A DNA stretch of 64,000 nt from Stieleria neptunia. GTDB lineage: Bacteria; Planctomycetota; Planctomycetia; Pirellulales; Pirellulaceae. Every line of letters begins with the position of its first letter. Positions within the stretch are counted from its first letter, which is position 1. The position numbers and the translations under genes are program-made. Under the pieces are notes generated by a model. It saw only the letters and a list, made by a program, of their open reading frames with translations. It searched no databases and was not told the DNA's origin. Below are positions 9,127 through 17,864 of the stretch, piece after piece. The stretch spans positions 4,154,001-4,218,000 of the forward strand of contig NZ_CP037423.1 in assembly GCF_007754155.1 (NCBI RefSeq). The letters run 5' to 3'.

Positions 9127-10320
9127 ATGTCACAACGAGCAGTCTCTCAGGACGCCTCATCGGGCAACGCGGTGAAGCCTCAAGAAACACACGCGGAAAA
9201 TGCTTCCCAGCGTTGCCCAGCGGGTCTGTCACGTCGTTCGATGCTGACCGCGGCGGCGTTCGGCGGCGCGATCGCAGGTCTCGGCCGGGCAACATCGGGG
9301 TGGGCGACCGAACCGCAGACTCCGGTTGCGGCCGGGCTGTCGGCAAAACCGGCGGTCGAACGAATAACGCAAACGAGTGAAAGGGAAATCGTTCGGCTCA
9401 AGCGGGTCAGCTCGGATTTCGGCCAGACGATTGTCCGGGCGATCGCGTCGGACCCGCGCGGGGAGCTGATCGCAGTGGCCGGCGATGACCATGCGATTCG
9501 AATCATGGAAACGACGCGGCTGGACGTGCTCGCGACGTTGCAAGGGCACACGGACTTGATTCAATCCTTGCACTTTGATCCCGCCGGCAATCTGTTGGTA
9601 TCGGCGGGCAACGACGGTCAACTGATCATTTGGAATCGCGATGACTCTTTCCGCGAGTTCCATCGGATTCAGCGTGCGCCGGCCTTGGCTTGCGTTCGGT
9701 TTTCGCCGGACGGTCAGGAAATCGCCGCGGTCGGCTTCGAAAACAAGGTTCACTTGTTCGGCCGGACGAAGGATGCGGACCAACCCCAGGCGGAATGCGA
9801 CTGTACCGATCTGCGGGCGGTTGACTATTCGAGCGACGGAAAATTGTTGGCGGTCGCCGGACGCAGCGGTTATCTCCATCTGTTCGACCGCGAGACCAAC
9901 AAACTGATTGACAACTATTGGATCCACAACGGTCGCATTCGCGATTTGAAGTTCAATGCGTCGTCGCCGGTCGTGGTCACCGCAGGCGAAGACGGCTCCG
10001 TCGTGATGTTTGATACCGATGTCAAAAAGACGGTTGGTCGGATTCAAGTCACGTCGGGCAAGCTGTTTTCGGTCTGCATCTTGGATCACCAGCACCTGGT
10101 CGTCGCCGGCAGTGACAACATAATTCGGATCGTCAACGTGTCGCTCGGTCGAGTGGTCGAAAAATTGAGCGGCCACAAGGGTTCGATCGCCGCATTGGCG
10201 TCTAGCGGCAACGCATTGTTTTCCGGCGGCTATGACGCAACGCTGCGACGATGGGAACTGGGCGGGTTCAAAGCCGGCCGGGAACGCATCGCCGAACGCA
10301 ACAACCCGATCGATCGATAA
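9127..10320 (+). CDS. Tat-exported WD40 repeat protein
   Basis: This is a beta-propeller protein of about 397 aa, probably a periplasmic scaffold. No enzymatic motif is visible. The N-terminus carries a twin-arginine signal (LSRRSMLTAAAFGGAIAGL), which predicts export in folded form. The rest is about seven WD40 blades, for example RGELIAVAGDDHAIRIME, GHTDLIQSLHFDPAGNLL, GNDGQLIIWNRD, GKLLAVAGRSGYLHLFDRE and GHKGSIAALASSGNALFSGG. The start is ATG 9127 because a strong Shine-Dalgarno (GGAGGAAG, 9114-9121) precedes it. The frame is open further upstream to 9025, but that extension lacks such a site and would bury the Tat signal. It ends 166 bases before the giant surface protein, so co-transcription is possible. 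Confidence 0.87.
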   Translation: MSQRAVSQDASSGNAVKPQETHAENASQRCPAGLSRRSMLTAAAFGGAIAGLGRATSGWATEPQTPVAAGLSAKPAVERITQTSEREIVRLKRVSSDFGQTIVRAIASDPRGELIAVAGDDHAIRIMETTRLDVLATLQGHTDLIQSLHFDPAGNLLVSAGNDGQLIIWNRDDSFREFHRIQRAPALACVRFSPDGQEIAAVGFENKVHLFGRTKDADQPQAECDCTDLRAVDYSSDGKLLAVAGRSGYLHLFDRETNKLIDNYWIHNGRIRDLKFNASSPVVVTAGEDGSVVMFDTDVKKTVGRIQVTSGKLFSVCILDHQHLVVAGSDNIIRIVNVSLGRVVEKLSGHKGSIAALASSGNALFSGGYDATLRRWELGGFKAGRERIAERNNPIDR

Positions 10321-10486
10321 CGCACACACAGGCTGGAAGGAGATCAAGACGAGTTGGTGTTTCGCCTTTTGGCGTTGTTTTATGCCGGGGGATCGGCGAC
10401 AGCCTCGACACCGACCGCTTGTGACCAGAGCAACAACGGGAAAGCCCCCTTTTCCACTCGTACAGGCACATGGAGGTGCCGCGCTC

Positions 10487-13400
10487 GTGATTTGGAAACC
10501 CAAACGAATTCGTCGTTCATCGCGGAAACAACCGTCGGAAGTCAAGCGTCGTGCGCCTCGGCCACAGCACTTGGAGCGACGTGAATTGTTGGCCGCTGAT
10601 CCGATTCATGTCGGAGTCGTGTATTTGGAAACGGACTATCTGGAGTCCGACAACGACGTGGGCAGCGACTCCCAGGGCGATCGTTTCATTCTGTCGTTCA
10701 CCGGTGGCGCCGCGGACACCGAGTTGCAGCAGCTGCGGATTCGCACCGACAAAGACGGCGATGGCATCTCCGTCGGCGATCCGATCTTTGACACTCAAGT
10801 CGGCGGCCGCGGCAAAAGCAATGCGCACGATTTCCAGATCATCAAGATCGAAACGCTCGACGGCCGCATCGCGACGGCGGAAGCCACGGTGGCCGATGGT
10901 GGGCAAGAGCTGGTCTTGAACCTGCAAAACTTCCGCGCCGGCGATCGCTTGGAATTCATCATCGATGTCGATGAAGTCCTCCGCAATTCGCTGGATCTGG
11001 CCGTCTTTAACGATCGCTTGGACGTGATCACGTCGGGACAGGAGTTTCAGGATTCGATTCTGGAAGCGGTGTTTGAAGCGCCGCACTATGAATCAGCCAC
11101 CGCCGACGCGATCTTTTTAAATGATTACGGCGCGCCCCATCTCCAGCACGGTCTCGATCTGCCGCCGGATGAAGGCAGCGGTCCGGACAGTCGTCCCAAC
11201 CGCAGCGCGGCGGCCGTTGCGACGACCAGTCAAACGCCCAAACCGGTTTCCATCAGCGGTGGCGTTTGGCTGGACAACAACTTGGACGCGATCTGGCAAG
11301 ACGATGAAATCGGATTGGCAGGCGTCGAGCTGGCGCTGTTCGCGGCCGGTCAAGACGGCCGGTACGTCGATACCGGACATCGGGTTCAAACCGACAACGC
11401 CGGTCGCTACGAATTTGGGCGATCGCTGAATCTGATGCCGGGGCAATATCGTGTGGCCCAGCGACAGCCCGATGGGTTGTTCAGTGTCGCCGCCGTTCCG
11501 GGATCGGTCGACGGTCTGGCGACGGGTGTCGTGACCAGCGTCGATGTCTTGTCGGCGATTCAAATTCCGCTCGGGGACACCGATGCGATCGAAATGAATT
11601 TCGCCGAAGCGGCACCGGCGTCGATCGGCGGATCGGTCTATCGCGATGACAACGACAACGGCGTCCGCGACGCCGGCGAAAGTGGGATCGCGGGCGTGAC
11701 GGTCCGATTGGTTCCGATCGATACGATTGCGGACCAAACCATCAGCACCGCGATCACCGATGCCTCCGGGGCGTATGTGTTCGACGGGCTTGCCCCCGGT
11801 GATTACGAAATCATCGAAGTGACCCAGCCGGTGGATTTTGTCGACGGCACCGACGCGGCAGGGACGATCGATGGGCAGATCGTCGGGGCGGCGGTGAACC
11901 CGGGCGACCAGATCGGCGACATTCGCTTGGGCGGCGGTGACGTCGGCATCGACTACAACTTTGGCGAACTGGCCTTGGGCGAGCTGTCGGGTTACGTCTT
12001 CTTGGTCGCCCCGGGCGAGGATTGTGACGGGGTTCACACTGGGGACAGCGATGAGCCGCTCGGCGGCGTGGTCGTCGAATTGCAGACGCCCGATGGAAAC
12101 GTGATCTCGCGGGTGACGACGACGCCGATGGGGCACTACAGCTTTGAATCGGTCGCGCCGGGCACCTACCGCATTGTCGAGTACACGCCGGCGCATCTGA
12201 TCGACGGTGGCTCCCATGTCGGCACCATCGACGGCATCCAAAGCGGAATGGCGAACGACGGAACAGTGATCCAGAACATCACGCTGACGCCCGGCGGTGT
12301 CGGCGTGGAATACAACTTCTGTGAAATTGCCCCCGTCTCGCTTTCCGGTTACGTCTATCACGACCAATCCAATGATGGGCGGCGAAATGTCGGCGAAGCC
12401 GGAATCGGCGGCGCGATCGTGACCTTGATCGGCCAAGACGGCGAGATCGTGGCGACGACGGCGACCGACAGCGACGGGCGCTACGAATTCAACGACCTGC
12501 CACCGGGGGTTTACGAAGTCCGCGAAACCCAGCCGAGCGGGTTTCTGGACGGAATCGATTCCGCGGGACAAGTCAACGGCGTACCGGTCGGCGCAGCGGC
12601 CAACGACTGGATTCGACAGATCAATCTTCCGCAAGGTTTGTCGGGCACGGAATACAACTTTGGCGAACTCTTGCCTGCATCGCTCTCGGGTCTGGTGCAC
12701 GCGGACTTGGATGGCGACTGCGTCCGCGATGATGACGAAATCGGATTGGCCGGCGTGATGATTCGGTTGCTGGACGAGGGCGGAAACGAAGTCGCGTCGG
12801 CGGTCACCAACGCCGATGGCATCTATCGATTTTCCAATTTAATGCCCGGTCGCTACACCGTCGTGCAAGACCAACCGGACGGCTACTTCAATGGCGGATC
12901 AAAACCCGGATCCGAAGGCGGCGTGGCCGGAGACAACCTGATCAGCGCGATCGAGTTGGAATCCGGAACCGTGGCAACCGACTACAATTTTTGTGAAGAA
13001 CCGCCGACCAGTCTGGCCGGTTCGGTGTACGTCGACAGCGACGGCGATTGCATTCGCGACGAAGACGAACGCGGCATCGCGGGAGTCACGATCGAACTCC
13101 GTGACGCAAGCGGGACTCGAGTCGCGACGACCACCACCGATCAAAACGGCGACTACCGCTTTGACGGTTTGCGTGCGGGCGAGTACAGCATTTTCGAGTA
13201 TCAACCGGCGGGCTATCTGCAAGGCGGCCAGACGCTCGGTAGCGCGGGCGGTGTCATCTTGGGCGTCGACTTGATGTCCGTTTCACTGCAACCGGGGCAG
13301 GCTGCGGTCGACTACCTGTTTTGCGAATACGAACCGGGCACGCTGTCAGGAACCGTCTGGAGCGATAACGACCAGGACCAGATTCATGATGTCGACGAGG

Positions 13401-15343
13401 ACCCGATCAGCGACGTGACGATTCAGCTGGTCGACGAAAACGGCGTCACCCTGCGAACGACCACCACCGACGTTCAGGGACGCTACGTGTTCGACCAGTT
13501 GCCACCGGGTGTGTACAGCGTCCGCCAACACCAGCCCGACGACTACTTTCACGGCGGCCAACTGGTCGGTGACAAGGGCGGAGTTGTCGCGGAAGACGAT
13601 CTGATCGTGGGGATTAAAATCGGCAGCGGAATCGATGCGTCCGATTACAGTTTCCCGGAGATCCCACCCGCGACGATTTCGGGATTCGTTTTCATCGATG
13701 GAGACGTGATTGAAACGGAAGACCCGATCGCGGCCGAGGATCTGCGGCAGTATCGCGACGGCGTTTTCACCAGCGACGATACGCCGATTGACGGGGTCCG
13801 CATCGAGATTCGTGATGCCGACGGTGGCCGGCTGAATGATGACGCATTCTTGTCCGGCGACGCGGCGGAGCATTCGGTCGTGATGACCGACAGCGACGGC
13901 GCGTACGTGTTTGCGGGACTGCGACCGGGCACCTACACCCTGTTCCAAACCCAGCCGGCGGATCTGACCGATTCGATCGACACGCCCGGCACGACCGGCG
14001 GATTGGCAGTCAACGCGGGGGATCAATACACCGAGGAACAAGCTCAGCTGATCGATTCCATCGAAGCCGCCCAGTCCTATGATGCGTTGTTGTCGATCAG
14101 CGTCGGTGCCGGAAACGAATCGCAGCACAACAACTTCAGCGAAGTGGTCATCGAAATCGTTTTGCCACCGGTGGAGCCTCCGGTCGAACCGCCCGTCGAT
14201 CCGCCTGAACTACCGCCGCCGTCCGACATTTTGCCCTTGCCCGAAACGGTACGCCCGTCTGTCGCCCCGCCGCGCATCGAATCGTTTGACACGAAAACGA
14301 TTTCGTTCACCGCAGGCGAGGTCGCCGAGCGAACCGTTCCACGATTCATCGGTGAAGTAGACGCGGTGACGTGGCATTTGAGCGTGATCAATGGCGGTTA
14401 CCCGCGAGGCACGATCGCGTCGGGCGGCCAGTTCAAAGAAGTTGCGATGAAACGGATGAGCGAGAATTGGTCCGAAGGCGACAACGCCCAGGGCACGTGG
14501 CGACTGTTGACGATCGAGGGCGAGGTCCACGAACAAAGCAAGCAGATGACGCTGGGAGCCGAAGACGCCGTCGCGTTGGTCGGAGACTTTGACGGCGACG
14601 GACATGACGAAGCCGCGGTTTACGTCGCGGGGCAGTGGTTCGTGGACCTGAATGGCAACGGAGTCTGGGACGAGGGTGATCTGTGGATCTTGCTGGGCAC
14701 GGCGATGGATCAACCCGTCGTCGGCGACTGGGACGGTGATGGCAAGGACGACATCGGTATCTTTGGACGAAAGTGGGAACGCGATCTGCATCGCGTCAAA
14801 CTGGACGCCGGGTTGCCGGCCCCATCAAACCGTTCGCGACGCTACTTGGAAAACCGCAAGACACTCGGTTTGGTGTCGGCCAAACTGCGGGGCGAAGACC
14901 GGGAGCGATGGTTGCGACGCGGTAACGATGGCGAGTTGCGGGCCGACGCCGTCGACCACGTCTTCCAGTTCGGCGAGGATGTGGACACGCCGGTTGCCGG
15001 TGATTGGAACGGTGACGGGATCGACCAAATCGGGACCTTCCGCGGCGGCACCTGGGTGTTGGATGCCGAAGGCGATGGACGTCGCAAGGCCGGCGAAACC
15101 ACGTTCGATTTTGGACAGCCCGGCGATCGTCCCGTCGTCGGAGATTTTGACGGTGACGGGATCGATGAAGTCGGCGTGATTCGCGGCAACACCTGGATCA
15201 TCGATTCCGACGGCAACGGCAAAATGACGGCCGATGACCTGCGAATCGAGCTGCCGCCGGGCGACGCCGACGCCCAACCGATCGTCGGTGATTGGGACGG
15301 CGACGGCAAAGACGAACCCGGCTACTACAACCGGGCGGGGTGA
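10487..15343 (+). CDS. Giant surface protein with eight SdrD B-like domains and FG-GAP-like repeats
   Basis: This predicted surface or extracellular protein has about 1,618 aa and is probably adhesive or structural. The N-terminus is highly basic and leads to RPQHLERRELLAAD, a LEPR-xLL-like motif typical of planctomycete exported giants. Eight SdrD B-like (Cna-B-type) domains follow. Each opens with a pattern such as SIGGSVYRDDNDNGVRDAGE or SLAGSVYVDSDGDCIRDEDE and contains a DxDGxY turn. After a Pro/Glu spacer (EPPVEPPVDPPELPPP) come FG-GAP/VCBS-like repeats with Asp-rich loops: VGDFDGDGHDEAAVYV, VGDWDGDGKDDIGIF, AGDWNGDGIDQIGTF and VGDFDGDGIDEVGVI. These probably bind calcium. GTG 10487 is chosen because GGAGG lies 11 bases upstream. 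The frame is open back to 10232, and ATG 10382 is an alternative. No PEP-CTERM is present. Confidence 0.85.
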   Translation: MIWKPKRIRRSSRKQPSEVKRRAPRPQHLERRELLAADPIHVGVVYLETDYLESDNDVGSDSQGDRFILSFTGGAADTELQQLRIRTDKDGDGISVGDPIFDTQVGGRGKSNAHDFQIIKIETLDGRIATAEATVADGGQELVLNLQNFRAGDRLEFIIDVDEVLRNSLDLAVFNDRLDVITSGQEFQDSILEAVFEAPHYESATADAIFLNDYGAPHLQHGLDLPPDEGSGPDSRPNRSAAAVATTSQTPKPVSISGGVWLDNNLDAIWQDDEIGLAGVELALFAAGQDGRYVDTGHRVQTDNAGRYEFGRSLNLMPGQYRVAQRQPDGLFSVAAVPGSVDGLATGVVTSVDVLSAIQIPLGDTDAIEMNFAEAAPASIGGSVYRDDNDNGVRDAGESGIAGVTVRLVPIDTIADQTISTAITDASGAYVFDGLAPGDYEIIEVTQPVDFVDGTDAAGTIDGQIVGAAVNPGDQIGDIRLGGGDVGIDYNFGELALGELSGYVFLVAPGEDCDGVHTGDSDEPLGGVVVELQTPDGNVISRVTTTPMGHYSFESVAPGTYRIVEYTPAHLIDGGSHVGTIDGIQSGMANDGTVIQNITLTPGGVGVEYNFCEIAPVSLSGYVYHDQSNDGRRNVGEAGIGGAIVTLIGQDGEIVATTATDSDGRYEFNDLPPGVYEVRETQPSGFLDGIDSAGQVNGVPVGAAANDWIRQINLPQGLSGTEYNFGELLPASLSGLVHADLDGDCVRDDDEIGLAGVMIRLLDEGGNEVASAVTNADGIYRFSNLMPGRYTVVQDQPDGYFNGGSKPGSEGGVAGDNLISAIELESGTVATDYNFCEEPPTSLAGSVYVDSDGDCIRDEDERGIAGVTIELRDASGTRVATTTTDQNGDYRFDGLRAGEYSIFEYQPAGYLQGGQTLGSAGGVILGVDLMSVSLQPGQAAVDYLFCEYEPGTLSGTVWSDNDQDQIHDVDEDPISDVTIQLVDENGVTLRTTTTDVQGRYVFDQLPPGVYSVRQHQPDDYFHGGQLVGDKGGVVAEDDLIVGIKIGSGIDASDYSFPEIPPATISGFVFIDGDVIETEDPIAAEDLRQYRDGVFTSDDTPIDGVRIEIRDADGGRLNDDAFLSGDAAEHSVVMTDSDGAYVFAGLRPGTYTLFQTQPADLTDSIDTPGTTGGLAVNAGDQYTEEQAQLIDSIEAAQSYDALLSISVGAGNESQHNNFSEVVIEIVLPPVEPPVEPPVDPPELPPPSDILPLPETVRPSVAPPRIESFDTKTISFTAGEVAERTVPRFIGEVDAVTWHLSVINGGYPRGTIASGGQFKEVAMKRMSENWSEGDNAQGTWRLLTIEGEVHEQSKQMTLGAEDAVALVGDFDGDGHDEAAVYVAGQWFVDLNGNGVWDEGDLWILLGTAMDQPVVGDWDGDGKDDIGIFGRKWERDLHRVKLDAGLPAPSNRSRRYLENRKTLGLVSAKLRGEDRERWLRRGNDGELRADAVDHVFQFGEDVDTPVAGDWNGDGIDQIGTFRGGTWVLDAEGDGRRKAGETTFDFGQPGDRPVVGDFDGDGIDEVGVIRGNTWIIDSDGNGKMTADDLRIELPPGDADAQPIVGDWDGDGKDEPGYYNRAG

Positions 15344-15759
15344 GATTGGGTTCCAAGTTGCAAATTCCAGGTTCCAAGTTAGTTGGCAGTTGGCAGTTGG
15401 CAGAAAAATGAGGGGCAGAAAAATCGACTTCGTTAAGAAGAGAATCAGACAAGAAAATGGGTGACAGGAAAATGTCGGTCGTGTTCTGAAAACCTGAAAA
15501 CCTGAAAACCTGGAACCTGGAACCTGGAACCTGGAACCTGGAACCTGGAACCTGGAACTTAAAACTGCGTGGTGTCGCGTGGACGTGGGTTGCGAAAAGG
15601 CAACGCATCGGTGGGGCGGAATCAACGCGTGATGGGGGCAATGCGAGTCTGATGCGGTTCTACGCGGCTCCGACCGAGGGGACGCCTTGTTCGGCACGGT
15701 TTCTGCATCGGCGGGATGGTACTTCTCGCCTCTCGTCCTTCGATTGCAGTCCACCGCCG
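15344..15759. other. Intergenic region made largely of simple and dispersed repeats
   Basis: These 416 bases follow the SdrD gene. They hold the GGTTCCAAGTT/AGTTGGC repeats, GGCAGAAAAATG-type units and a TGGAACC tandem array. The last 190 bases before the next gene show nothing I recognise. No terminator hairpin with a U-run is evident. Confidence 0.55.
15352..15560. repeat. Compound repeat: AGTTGGC, GGCAGAAAAATG units, and TGGAACC x7
   Basis: Visible are two GGTTCCAAGTT-like copies (15352-15380), three tandem AGTTGGC units, and purine-rich GGCAGAAAAATGAGGGGCAG and GACAAGAAAATGGGTGACAG blocks at about 15400-15475. Three 8-bp GAAAACCT units lead into seven tandem TGGAACC heptamers (about 15511-15559). 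The purine-rich blocks belong to the family that dominates the spacers at 51-57 kb. Confidence 0.9.
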
Positions 15760-16584
15760 ATGCATTGCGTTACCCTTGCCGACCTGGCCGCCACGTTGTC
15801 CCAGCACGGACCTTCTCTCTTAGAGTTGCGGCCGCGCGTTCCGTCCGCAACGATCATGCGTTATTGGACGGCGTCTCGTTCTCGCCATGAACTGTGGCAT
15901 CGTGTGATGTCACGTTATCGCGACGCCAAGAACGCGGGGAACTACGGTCGGTTGGCGGACTGGTGGGCCGATCATCGGGTCGTTCTGGAAGAGATCCTAG
16001 TTTCCGAACTGCTGACCCGCGTTGTCGCAGCGATCGGTGCGGAGACGGCGGCGACCGACGGCGCCGAGAACCACGAGAGTCACGAAAGCCTGGCCGCGGT
16101 CACGCACGGGATTTACCTGGGACAAATCGAAGCCAGCAATCGAGTCGCCCAAATCATCTTGGAATCCTGCGGTGCAAGCGTGGAAGACACGGTGCGTCTG
16201 AATCGGCTGCGGTATGGGGTCGAGCGCTGGACGGACTGGCTGATCGGACGCGTCAGCGTGCATCGGGATCGTTCCTTTCAATACAGCATCGATGCGGAAC
16301 GATCCAAAACGTTCTACGACGAAGTTCGCGAGGGCGCGTCGTGCACGCATCGCGACACCACGACCTGGTTGATGAATGCGGCGATGCGTGAGATGTTGGT
16401 CCGCCGCACCAGTGAAAACTCGGCACTGGCCCACGCCAACCACGAAGTCGCCTCGGCCGCCCTGGCTCTGTTTCGCCCCGAACTGTTCGACGACTACGGT
16501 GTGCCGAAGTCGGTCTGGTTAAACCGTTTGCAAAAGGACGCCGCCAAACTCAAACCGTTTGACTTTGCAGGAATGAGCGGGTGA
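15760..16584 (+). CDS. Conserved protein of unknown function
   Basis: I do not recognise a characterised family. The protein has about 274 aa from ATG 15760. The frame is open back to 15652, but the extra residues look non-coding. It is predicted to be helical and soluble, without a signal peptide or membrane segment. Ordered features are TASRSRHELWHRVMSRYRDA, ADWWADHRVVLEEILVSELL, THGIYLGQIEASNRVAQIIL, VERWTDWLIGRVSV and ALFRPELFDDYGVPKSVWL. The pattern of Trp, His and acidic residues suggests a real conserved fold rather than a chance frame, and codon use is like that of neighbouring genes. It stands alone between repeats. A REP-like hairpin begins seven bases after its stop. Confidence 0.7.
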   Translation: MHCVTLADLAATLSQHGPSLLELRPRVPSATIMRYWTASRSRHELWHRVMSRYRDAKNAGNYGRLADWWADHRVVLEEILVSELLTRVVAAIGAETAATDGAENHESHESLAAVTHGIYLGQIEASNRVAQIILESCGASVEDTVRLNRLRYGVERWTDWLIGRVSVHRDRSFQYSIDAERSKTFYDEVREGASCTHRDTTTWLMNAAMREMLVRRTSENSALAHANHEVASAALALFRPELFDDYGVPKSVWLNRLQKDAAKLKPFDFAGMSG

Positions 16585-16590
16585 GTGCCA

Positions 16591-16615
16591 ACGTGGCGTA
16601 AGCTTCGAGCTTGCG
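16591..16615. repeat. Single GTGG-headed REP-like hairpin
   Basis: GTGGCGTAAGCTTCGAGC followed by TTGCG is a one-base variant of the unit at 3440, 19772 and 24463. It lies between two convergent genes, seven bases after the stop of the first. Confidence 0.75.
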
Positions 16616-16618
16616 AGA

Positions 16619-17608
16619 TCAACACCGTTGCATCAGTTCTCGGACCGCCGGGTTGGATCTGCCGTAGGAGACGATGGCGACGTCAAGGTCGGCGTGGCGA
16701 TAGAGTGTTGCGGCGCGTTCAATCGCGCCCGTGATCCATTCGTACCGATTGCCAAACACGCCGCCGCCGAGCAGCGTCAGGTACAGCTTGTTGCAGCCGG
16801 TTTGTGCCGCATTCAAAATCGCCGCACAGAACGTCGACTCGTAGGCCGCTTCCAGAACCAGATTCGCAAAGTCGTGCCATTGTTCCGTTGGCTGGCTTCC
16901 GTACGCGACCGGCAGCGCCGAACAATACAGCTGTGTGACCTGATGCGAACATCCCGGCAGCGTGACGTCGGCGCCGGATTGAATGCCGATTCGAAGGCTG
17001 GCTCGATAGTCATCGCGGACTGCTTCGCCGGCCGACCGCAAGGTTGCGGTGACGTCTTGCAGCCCCTGGTCGCTGGGAAACAGGTACCCGTTTTCCATCG
17101 TCCACAGCGGCTGCGTTTCGTTCCCGAGCAGGCTTCCCAGATCGGACGCGCAATCGATCTGTCGGTCGGCGGACTGGCCGAGCTGGTCACCGATCGGAAC
17201 AAAGTAATTGCGATAGATCGTTCCGGCGCCGCAGGAGATGGCGCAGGCGGGACCTTGAGTCCGATCGTTTTCGTAGATTCCCACGCCGGATTCGGGTGTG
17301 ATCGAAGGGCTGGCCATTTCCAACAGATTGAACTGGGACGCGACCTGGAACGTCGCACCCGCATTGCCGACATCGGCATGCATTTGACGCACGTCGCCGA
17401 CGACTTCGGAAAGCCGCACCCGGCCCGGAGCAGGATCCAGTGCTTGAACCCGCGAACGAAGCTCGCCGAGTGTGGGGACCTGCAGGGTGCCAAAGCGGTG
17501 CCGCTGGCCATTGGGGCAGACGATGCATTCGCCGTCGATCGCCAATTCGCTGCGAACCTGGTCGGGCGAGGATTCCTTGATTCCGGTTAACTGTTCAAAC
17601 CACGTCAT
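16619..17608 (-). CDS. Conserved protein, possibly macrodomain-like
   Basis: This 329-aa soluble protein has no signal peptide or membrane segment. Its central block (FNLLEMASPSITPESGVGIY, then TQGPACAISCGAGTIYRNYF) and C-terminal block (CNKLYLTLLGGGVFGNRYEW) are clearly conserved in character. The C-terminal LTLLGGGVFGN next to a YESTFCAAILNAA helix resembles the ADP-ribose-binding loop of macrodomains. That assignment is inference, and the expected early Asn-Ala-Ala/Asn motif is not obvious (VGNAGATFQ is a weak candidate). If correct, it would bind or hydrolyse ADP-ribose derivatives in the cytoplasm. The start ATG 17608 gives a sensible N-terminus (MTWFEQLTGIKESSPDQVRS). Its upstream spacer carries a REP pair and a perfect 22-bp inverted repeat. 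Confidence 0.72.
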   Translation of the reverse strand: MTWFEQLTGIKESSPDQVRSELAIDGECIVCPNGQRHRFGTLQVPTLGELRSRVQALDPAPGRVRLSEVVGDVRQMHADVGNAGATFQVASQFNLLEMASPSITPESGVGIYENDRTQGPACAISCGAGTIYRNYFVPIGDQLGQSADRQIDCASDLGSLLGNETQPLWTMENGYLFPSDQGLQDVTATLRSAGEAVRDDYRASLRIGIQSGADVTLPGCSHQVTQLYCSALPVAYGSQPTEQWHDFANLVLEAAYESTFCAAILNAAQTGCNKLYLTLLGGGVFGNRYEWITGAIERAATLYRHADLDVAIVSYGRSNPAVRELMQRC

Positions 17609-17642
17609 TGGATGTTGCGAGGAGTTGCCGGGCGGAGCGGTC

Positions 17643-17693
17643 GTAGGTGACGCTGTGCGTCACATGGTCGTTGTGACGCACAGCGTCACCTAC
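17643..17693. repeat. Inverted pair (BIME-like) of GTAG-headed REP units
   Basis: GTAGGTGACGCTGTGCGTCA at the left is mirrored by TGACGCACAGCGTCACCTAC at the right, with a short loop. Each half is itself a hairpin, and GTAG heads point outward at both ends. This is the layout of bacterial interspersed mosaic elements built by TnpA-REP (RAYT) enzymes (established knowledge; no such enzyme is in the window). Confidence 0.85.
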
Positions 17694-17703
17694 CCTCGAA
17701 TGT

Positions 17704-17760
17704 ACGACAGCCTTCCCAGGCTGTCGCTGGATTCGACGGCCTGGAAAAGCCGTCGAGCGG
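17704..17760. repeat. Two adjacent short hairpins
   Basis: GACAGCC-ttccca-GGCTGTC and CGACGGC-ctggaaaa-GCCGTCG are two consecutive perfect 7-bp stems. Their design is like that of the other REP-like units, but their sequences differ. Confidence 0.7.
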
Positions 17761-17830
17761 AAAAGGGGTCAGGTACCAAAAAACAAATGGCCCGCAGGGT
17801 GCTTCGCATTTTTGGTACCTGACCCCTTTT
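17761..17830. terminator. Perfect 22-bp inverted repeat, candidate bidirectional terminator or REP-type element
   Basis: The arms AAAAGGGGTCAGGTACC (plus AAAAA) at 17761-17782 and the exact reverse complement at 17809-17830 flank a 26-base loop. It lies 35 bases after the stop of the minus-strand haem protein gene. AAAAGGGGTCAGGTACC-type palindromes are common near REP-associated transposases in other bacteria (from memory). A T-run ends the stem on each strand, so transcription termination is plausible. Confidence 0.6.
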
Positions 17831-17864
17831 CCGCGGTACCCTAAGAATAAAAGCTGGCAAAGCA

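Noticed and set aside
10232..10486. N-terminal extension of the first giant surface protein
   Set aside because: It would overlap the end of the WD40 gene, and a GGAGG site supports GTG 10487.
9229..10545. 438-codon frame on the minus strand
   Set aside because: It is antisense to the WD40 gene, which has a strong ribosome site, a Tat signal and clear blades.
11117..12700. 527-codon frame on the minus strand
   Set aside because: It is the antisense of the SdrD repeats and shows a repeated low-complexity pattern matching those repeats.
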